This document shows, piece by piece, positions 56,582 to 64,000 of a stretch of DNA of 64,000 nt; position 1 is the stretch's first letter, and each line of letters opens with the position of its first letter. The position numbers were made by a program, and so were the translations under genes. The notes beneath the pieces were generated by a model. The model did not search any database, was not told the origin of the DNA, and saw only the letters and a list, made by a program, of their open reading frames with translations. The stretch comes from Hedera helix (taxonomy: Eukaryota > Streptophyta > Magnoliopsida > Apiales > Araliaceae): the NCBI GenBank assembly GCA_947179155.2, contig OX359278.1, forward strand, positions 23,360,744 through 23,424,743, in the 5' to 3' direction.

Positions 56582-57937
56582 TGATGAGTGGGTTAAATAC
56601 CTACGAATTTAGTACTTGTAGTCGTGAATTAGTGTTTATTTCTATATATTGCATGTTACTTTTGATGTGTTTATGTCATTTTGTAGGAAATGTCATTTTG
56701 GAGGAAAAATTGGACATTTCGGAGCAAAAGCGTATGAAAAAGGAGAAGAATTAGAATTCTGGAATAGTAGCGAGCCCGCCCCACATTAACGCGCGGCCGC
56801 CCCACTTGTGTAGAGCTTCACTCAGAATTCTGTGAGAGTAGCGAGCCCGCCCCATGAAGTAGCGTGGCCGCCCCGTACAGCGAGGAGTTTTTATTAAGTG
56901 AATTTTGGACTGGGCTGGGTGTTGGTTCTGATAAAAATTCGTGGGGAGTTAGGAAAAAGGGATTAGGAGTATAAATAGTAGTTTTATGACCCTAAGGAAT
57001 GGGGAATTCTCTTTGAAAAGGTTTTGGCATCAAGGATTGCAATTGGAGGCTAGAGCTTGGAAGCATACAATAAGAGGAGATCAAAGAGTTTATTCTTATT
57101 TCTTCTCTATCATTGTTATATTTGATACTCTTCGATGTTGAATACTTTTACAACTATGGTTTTTAATTATTTTATGATGAACTAAATTCTCGTTTAAGAT
57201 TACAACGGAACCCAATGTATAGTTTGAATTGAGTTTGTTCTTAGTTACTTTATGATAAATATATTTGGATTGTCTATCATATTTGTGATTAATTTTAATT
57301 ACCTGGCCAATAATTAGCATGGGAATCTATATGAACTTGATGAACGGAGTATAGATTTAGACCTTGGTATGATAGCATCTTATTGTAATTTCTGCGTCGA
57401 TGGGAATTATGATTTGTGAGTAGGATAGAGATATGCCTATTTGTCATATGTCATTTTGAAGAGAATCTGTATTTAAATCTTCTTTAATATAATTCACATA
57501 GAGATATAGTGTTTTAATTAATTTGGATGCTCTACGCAATTCTATTCCTTAACTGGTAGAATTGAGTGGAATTGTTTATATGTTATCGAGAGATGCATAT
57601 GAATATTATAAAGAATTCTGAATTAACAATCCAGTGTATTTAATATGAAGTAACTAGAGTTAATAAAATTTAAATGAAGCATTGGGGGAAGTTGTAGTCT
57701 TAATTCTTTAAACATACTACTTGATCTTTGATAATTAGTTCTAGTTAATTTTAATTTATTTTTAATAGATCAGTATCAATCTCAAGGTGTTAGTTCAGTT
57801 AAGATTAGTTTATTTGGAAAATTAATTATTGACAGTTATCAAATATAATCTCTGTGGGGCGATACTCTTCTTGTCAATTTACTACAGTTTGATCACGTAT
57901 ACTTGCGTGTTAAACCTAGGGTTAAAAATAGGCAACA
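56582..57937 (+). repeat. 3' LTR of the Athila element (1356 bp)
   Basis: Starts TGATGAGTGGGTT and ends AAATAGGCAACA. TATA box at 56970-56977. Collinear with the 5' LTR without large indels. Confidence 0.93.
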
Positions 57938-58600
57938 ATATCAAATGATATGCTTGGGTATAATAAGGTACACATGGAGATAGGTGAATGATCAACAAAT
58001 GATCTACCACTTCCAGTAAAAGGGGAGAATGCCCTATGTTATTCAATAAGTGACAACTCAGAAATCCCTAACCAGGGTTGAATGAAATTAGAAAGGAATT
58101 TCTAATTTACATTAACTAGAGTTATGCATTTGTGAATTGAAATGCATACGATCAAATAAATAAAACTTGATAGAAATTTTATATCTTATATTTGATTAGG
58201 ACATTTTACGATAGAATGATTGAATTGTACGGTAACTATTTGCAGAATATGTTCTTATAATTAAATGTTAAAATTCATATTATCTGAAAAGTCATTAAAA
58301 TCTAAGGGGGCTTACCCTTATTGTGGAATAAATATTTATTTATTTATTCTGAATTAAAGAGATTAAATGGTAATAAATAAATTAAAATTGTTCTAATTTA
58401 TTTATTATACAACCGGTTTAATATGAAGAACCTAAAAGGTCACATCGCAAAAGAGTAATATTTATTTTAGAAATGGATGACATAACTATAATAATAAATT
58501 AAGTATATTTAATTTATACTATGGTGGTAGAATAAATTAAATAGCTTAATATTTATAATATAGTATTTTGAAAATACTAATTATAATTATTATAATTATA

Positions 58601-58721
<121 letters not shown>

Positions 58722-59452
58722 AGTTCCTAAATGGTTTAGAAATTAATTAATAAATAGTAGTATTATTATAAATAATTAAGTTCCTAAATAGTTTATGAAT
58801 TATAATTATTATAATAAATAATTAAGTTACTAAATGGTTTAGTAATTAACTAATAAGGAGTACTCTCAATATTAAATAATTAAGTTCCTAGATGGTTTAG
58901 GAATTATGATTAATTAATTTAGTTCCTAATTAGATTAGAAATTAAATTAAAACCCTAATCCTAAATAGTTTAGGAGGGTTGTCTATATCTATAAATAAGA
59001 AGAGTCTTATTATGGATTAAGGTTACACGTTCTTTTATAAGAATTAAGATAGTACTTCATAATTCTCAACATCTAAGGAGTTAGAGGAAGAGAGAGAATT
59101 AGGGTTAGACACCCATGGTTTGGAAAAACTAAAATCCATTTTTTTAATTCATAGATCTCTTGCTAGATCATCTCTAGAGGCTTCACACTTGGGGAGCTAA
59201 CATTTATAATTGGAATCTACTCGGTGAATTTGAAGAGGAACGCAAAGCATTAAAGGGAGTTGAACTTGTACCTGTGGAAGCTTGGTTCTACAAAGGTAAA
59301 AATCTTTTATCCTTCCTCAATTAATAATTATAGCATAAAAAATATCCTGCTTATTGGTTTGTAGAAAAATTTTAAAATTTTATTTTGCTTACTTTTGTTG
59401 CGCTTATATAATTGGATTATATGTATGCCATATTTTTTTAAACCAACCGGAA

Positions 59453-59688
59453 CATGATGAGATGATGTTGGGGCAACCCCACCATAAAAAGGAGCCCCTT
59501 TGGGGCTGACCCCTAGGTGGCCTCCTACCTAATGGTCGTTTATTTCTTAGTTTCTTCTCATTTAAATCCCTCCTTGCATGACTTTCTTGAATTTGGTTAA
59601 GTGTTGTAAGTAAGGCATGATGAGAGGATATTTGGGTAGCCCCACCATGAGGGGGAGCCCCCTTGGGGTCGAGCTCAGCGTGGCCTCT
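59453..59688. repeat. About 1.45 copies of a 163-bp repeat, cut by LTR F
   Basis: CATGATGAGATGATGTTGGG at 59453 recurs as CATGATGAGAGGATATTTGG at 59616. The ~75 bases that follow each also match (GCCCCACCAT, GGAGCCCC, TTGGGG, GTGGCCTC), with many substitutions. The second copy is interrupted at 59689 by LTR F. There is no ORF. It could be the flank of the old copia insertion: either a satellite-like dimer or a fragment of another element. Confidence 0.6.
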
Positions 59689-62006
59689 TGTGACTCCCCC
59701 AAATTCAAGTTTCATAACCTCGTGATTAGTGCTCACAATCCAAAACATAACAACAACTAAATATATAGTTTTCATTTAAACTTCGCAGAATAATACATAT
59801 ATATTTCTTATAAAAATGACTACAATCTCAAGGTCGTCTAACCTTAACATAAACAGTACATATCTTAAGGGATTACAAAAGATTTACAAATTGTAATTAC
59901 ATTTTAAACAAATACTATATCTAACATGCAATAACATAAGCTTTGACTTTTTCCTTGCCCTTGTCCTTTTTGGAGCATTCGGACTTAGCTGAAAAATGGT
60001 TCATGATATAGCAAGGGTGAGTAACTAGCTTGCTCAGCAAGTTTAAGAACAGTAAATATAAGATTTGTTATATTATGAGTGAGTGAGAATAACTTCAAAG
60101 TTTTTAACAATATATAACAATTGTGAAAGAACAAGAATCAAATTTCAATGAAAATAAATAATTGAGTCTTTACTGCTAAGTGGCCTCGAAGGACCATGAA
60201 CTAATACTTAAGGTAAATCAGATATGTATCTGACCCTTTTATTATTTTGGTATTTAAGGGGATCAGCCACTTCAACCCATATGTAAATGCATAACACTTA
60301 CGCATCTTGCGCAGGTTCGGTTTCTCGATATTAATCCCTTAATAGGGTTTTTCTTTCTCAGTCGTATTATAAGAATCTGCACCAACTATTTGTTTGGATA
60401 AGCCTTAACAATATTCAATTTATGGAATTTAATCATGCTAGGTCTAGCTAGAACAATTAGCATAGACTACTTTTTAACCAGTTCATGAATAACAGAACCC
60501 TAATGTTTCATAAATAAATAATGAAACAATTCTTTAAGTGCACCCAACTGCGAATAGTAATATGGATACGGATTAAATTTCAAAAATTAACCCACACATC
60601 ATGCTTGTAAAATAAATATAAGTTCAGGTATGGGAAACTTACCTTGATTGTTGATTACAACTAACCAATACAGCTTAATATCCTTTTAACAGGCCTAACA
60701 ATTAATCAAGTTGATCTTCCAATTAGTATCATATCTAGGTTCATATAATAACATTTGTACATCTTAATTTGCTAATGCTTTAATCACATAATTAAATAAT
60801 TAAAGGTATATATTAGATATCTAAGAAATATTATCATTATTTGATAATATTTTAATCACATAAAACCTATATTAATCATTTAATATAGTTTAAGCTTCTA
60901 TCTAATATTATTAACCATTTAATAATATTTTTTTAACCTCATAACATTATTAATTATTTAATAATATTTTATTTATTTCTTAATATTATTAATCATTTAA
61001 TAATATTTTATTCATTTTCTAATATTGTTATTCATTTAATAATATTTTATTAATTTTTTAATATTATTAATCATTTAATAATATTTTATTCATTTTCTAA
61101 TATTATTATTTATTTAAAAATATTTTATTCATTTTTTAATATTATTATTTATTTAATAATATTTTATTGATTTCTTAATATTATTAACTATTTAATAATA
61201 TTTTATTCATTTTCTAATATTATTATTTATTTAATTATATTTTCTTACCCATTTTATTTTCAAAAGATCTGACCCGACCCGATTAATAAATCATTAATTT
61301 TCAAACATTCTGGACCACCACTGCAACAGTGAGGACCGCTGTTGCAGCGGTGACTTGCATAATGTTTCACCGCTGCGGTAGACCTACTGCTGCGGTGATA
61401 GTTCTGTTCTTCAAACCCTTATTTTTTCAACTTTGATTTCTATGGTTCAATCTTTTATTAAATGAAATATACACGTCTAAAATACACCAAATCAGCATTG
61501 TTATCTTCCTAACTTCTTGTTTTTCAACATATCATAGTTCAATCTCGTTTTCGAAAATAGGTTTTAAACATTCTAAATCATGAATCTTCATATATATCCA
61601 AGATCTAGCATTATAGAACATCAAAATAGGTTTTGAACCGTTAAAAATATATTTTGACCATTTAAAATATATATAGACCATAGAAATGAAATGATGAAGG
61701 TATAGAACACTTTTAAACTTTCTTGACTTGGATGCTCTTCTTCTTCTTGAAATGAATCTAGCTAGAGACTCCACCTTGATTAATCTCTAGCAACTTTCTT
61801 GGTGATTTCTATAAAGCTCAAAAGAAATCTCTCTAGAAAGCTCTCTCTTGGCGTTCTAGGAAAATGACTAACAACATAACCAATTGGTGGAGCATTCTAT
61901 TTATAGCACTCTAGGAACTCTTCATTAATTCCTTAATCAACTATCATTGGTGAAATTAGAAGTTAATTTATGCTTAATATTAGATGGATTGACTAGAGTT
62001 ATTGAA
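59689..62006 (-). repeat. Chromovirus-type LTR of family F, minus oriented, its start cut off by LTR G
   Basis: Minus-strand end at TGTGACTCCCCC (59689). Same layout as LTR A read on the minus strand: TATAAATA box (61899-61906), purine leader with AGAGAGATTTC, donor-like CAAGAAA|GTTTAAAAG (61718), GC-rich inverted repeat ACCGCTG/CAGCGGT (61335-61351), AT hairpin array (60830-61250), a modified TGAGC/CTCA loop and TTTTTCAG|CTAAGTCC (59999). The 5' end of the LTR should lie beyond LTR G, right of the window. Confidence 0.82.
60830..61250 (-). repeat. 39-bp AT hairpin array in LTR F
   Basis: Units ATTATTAATCATTTAATAAT plus spacer ATTTTATTCATTTTCTAAT add up to 39 bp, the same period as in LTRs A and G. 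Confidence 0.8.
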
Positions 62007-64000
62007 TGTGACGAACCCGAATTCGGGTCCCCCGAACCTCGAACTCGGTTCAACACGAGTACAACATTTTCCTTATTGTTCATGAATTACAACAATATTA
62101 TAATTGCTAAATAATCATTTATTTACAATTTTATAACATCTCTTTCTATTCCAGAATCGAAATCTTTATACATTCCTAGTATGTCTCAATATCATACATG
62201 ATACGACATTCTATTACAATCAATTTGAGTATTTAATACTCATATAACATACCAACTAAGTCTTATGCTACACAATCATTTACCTGTCCAATTCGGACTG
62301 ATATCTACAATAGATATTTAGATCTTCAATGGAAGTAATATGTTTTCCTGTTCCTTGTTCTTTATCGAGAACTTCAGGTAACTAGCCTTATCTGAAAATG
62401 TTGGTTTAGGCAAGAGTGAACACGACGGCTCAGCAAGTCTAACAGCTACACATAACACATTACATGCTTCACATAAAACCTGCAATTTATACTAACATCA
62501 TGCTTTTCATGCATTTCAGTTTATGACCTACTGCTCATGCATATCATGCCTCGCATTTAATCTATGCTTCATGTCTAACCTCTATCATGACATATAGTTC
62601 AATGCAGAACAATTGTCTTAAATCAACTACCGCATATCAACAGTTCAAATCAACTTATTGCACAAAGGCACATTAAAACATCTTTGCACATAACCACGTA
62701 TGAGCACATCTCAGTTTAATAACAAACTTATAATTCATGCACATAATACAACGCGTTCTGAAAAACTTGTCTGGTTTGCTTCTACCAGTTACGCTTATTT
62801 GCGTCTATCGTTCAACCTACAATTTATATAGGAAAATTGAAATAATCATTAGATATAATGACTATTACTTAGTCTTAACTTAAGACCTTAACTTCAAAGT
62901 ATTAACTCTTTAGTTGTCCGACAAATGAACCTATACGTTCCGGACAAAAATCCTAGCCCAAATCTAGTTGGACATGTCGGGTACACTTAACCAACTTACG
63001 CATTCACTACACATGCTTCGTATGACCCACTTTTAATAAGCTGTCTAAATTAGTCACAAATGGACTATTTACATTAGTTTAATTCAATTAAACTTTCTTC
63101 TTTTACATAACTTAATGATTCGGACATTTAATAATGTACCAAATATCTCAAAATATTATCTACCTTTGATAATATACAACTACCTTCAAATATTATTAAC
63201 CATTTAATAATATTTTAATCACTTATTAATATTATTAACCATTTAATAATATTATAATCTCTCATTAATATTATTAACCATTTAATAATATTTTAATCTC
63301 TCATTCATATTATTAATCATTTAATAATATTTTAATCTCTTATTAATATTATTAATCATTTAATAATATTTTAATCACTTCTTAATATTATTAATCATTT
63401 AATAATATTTTAATCACTTCTTAATATTATTAACCATTTAATAATATTTTAATCACTTATTAATATTATTAACCATTTAATAATATTTTAATCACTTATT
63501 AATATTATTAACCATTTAATAATATTGTAATCAGTTATTAATATTATTAACCATTTAATAATATTTTACTCACATATTAATAATATTAACCATTTAATAA
63601 TATTTTAATCACATATTAATATTATTAATCATTTAATAATATTTTAATCTCTTATTAATATTATTAACCATTTAATAATATTTTAATCACTTCTTAATAT
63701 TATTAATCATTTAATAATATTTTAATCACTTATTAATATTATTAACCATTTAATAATATTTTAATCACTTCTTAATATTATTAACCATTTAATAATATTT
63801 TAATCATTTATTATTGTCATTCATTATTTAATAGCCTTTTTTAATCTTATACTAATATTATTAATCATTTCATAACATTTTAGTTACTTACATATTTAAT
63901 CCTTTAACCATATTTTTATACTCTTTAAACCATACAAATAGTTAATTTTTTAATAATGTTAACCTTAGTCTTTATTTTATACATTTAACTACCAATGAGT
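62007..64000 (-). repeat. Chromovirus-type LTR of family G, minus oriented, running off the right edge
   Basis: Begins TGTGACGAACCCGAATTCGG, which contains the palindrome CCCGAATTCGGG, inside LTR F. Left flank TTGAA. Minus-strand features: an acceptor-like CATTTTCAG (62392), the TGAGC..TTCA arms near 62429, then a long AT hairpin array. No coding sequence in view. Confidence 0.8.
63186..63808 (-). repeat. Regular array of about sixteen 39-bp AT hairpin units in LTR G
   Basis: The unit AATATTATTAACCATTTAAT continues AATATTTTAATCACTTATT. Successive AACC positions at 63198, 63237 and 63276 give a 39-bp period. Each unit has perfect 11-base arms (AATATTATTAA/TTAATAATATT) around a four-base loop. 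Variation between units is low, the loop alternating CCAT and TCAT, so this is the most regular array in the window. Confidence 0.95.

Larger units (their letters stand above)
51016..57937 (+). mobile_element. Athila-type Ty3/gypsy element with internal deletions, TSD AAATC/ATATC
   Basis: LTRs 51016-52370 and 56582-57937 are nearly identical in length (1355 and 1356 bp) and differ at only scattered positions, so insertion was fairly recent. The interior has a perfect Athila-type primer site, gag-pol broken by stops, no integrase core and no env-like ORF. It sits inside the copia 3' LTR. The empty site in the solo copy reads TATATCAAAAGATATG. Confidence 0.92.

Noticed and set aside
59404..59775. 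A 123-codon minus-strand ORF near 59.5 kb as a small gene.
   Set aside because: It crosses the boundaries of the copia LTR, the 163-bp repeat and LTR F, three unrelated pieces, so the open frame is accidental.
63186..63808. Regular repeats as a CRISPR-like array.
   Set aside because: Spacers are nearly identical to each other and the unit is pure AT-rich tandem sequence within a plant LTR. This is an ordinary tandem repeat.

Overview
This window looks like gene-poor heterochromatin from a plant nuclear genome, most likely a eudicot. No ordinary host gene was found. Nearly every base can be assigned to LTR retrotransposons nested in one another. The plant diagnosis rests on plant-only lineages: a Tat-type Ty3/gypsy element with an archaeal-like RNase H next to integrase, Athila-type gag-pol, a chromovirus with a C-terminal chromodomain and ~3.4 kb LTRs, and Ty1/copia. 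It also rests on two plant-specific domains, plant mobile domain (PMD) and DUF7745.

Left nest, outermost to innermost: an LTR of family C (right part 25819-28246); inside it a minus-strand Ty1/copia element (21718-25818); inside that chromovirus A (9310-21717); inside the 5' LTR of chromovirus A the 3' part of a Tat element (1-9309). The left halves of all four lie beyond the window. The Tat element carries an open pol end on the plus strand. Downstream of pol, on the opposite strand, it carries two genes: an apparently intact three-exon PMD gene (6036 to 4086) and a damaged DUF7745-like gene (3853 to 2227). A 36-bp tandem repeat, a polypurine tract and a 2.2 kb LTR follow.

Middle: a fragment of another chromovirus-type LTR (28247-29324), a rearrangement breakpoint, then a pol-less, non-autonomous Athila-like element (LTRs 29387-30962 and 33629-35241) with one gag-derived ORF. 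Then comes a minus-oriented copia LTR split by a solo LTR of family C (36443-39123, target duplication CACAA).

Right nest: the RNase H end, polypurine tract and 3' LTR of a worn copia element (39620-59448). Its LTR was invaded twice. One invader is a minus-oriented solo copia LTR (40399-50905), which holds another solo copia LTR (TSD TAGAG) and a minus-oriented solo LTR of family A (TSD TCACC), itself split by a solo LTR of family E (TSD TCTAC). The other is an Athila element with near-identical LTRs (51016-57937). After a 163-bp repeat, two minus-oriented LTRs (families F and G) close the window.

The large chromovirus LTRs share an architecture: a TATA box, a purine-rich leader ending in a donor-like AAG|GT, a GC-rich palindrome, often an array of 39-bp AT hairpins, a small TGAGC/GCTCA stem-loop, then a pyrimidine-CAG acceptor-like site. 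I infer a possible LTR-internal intron. Reading-frame damage in the two long gag-pol relics is mostly C-to-T or G-to-A at Gln and Trp codons, as expected for deamination of methylated DNA. All domain calls come from reading the translations by eye; no database search was possible.
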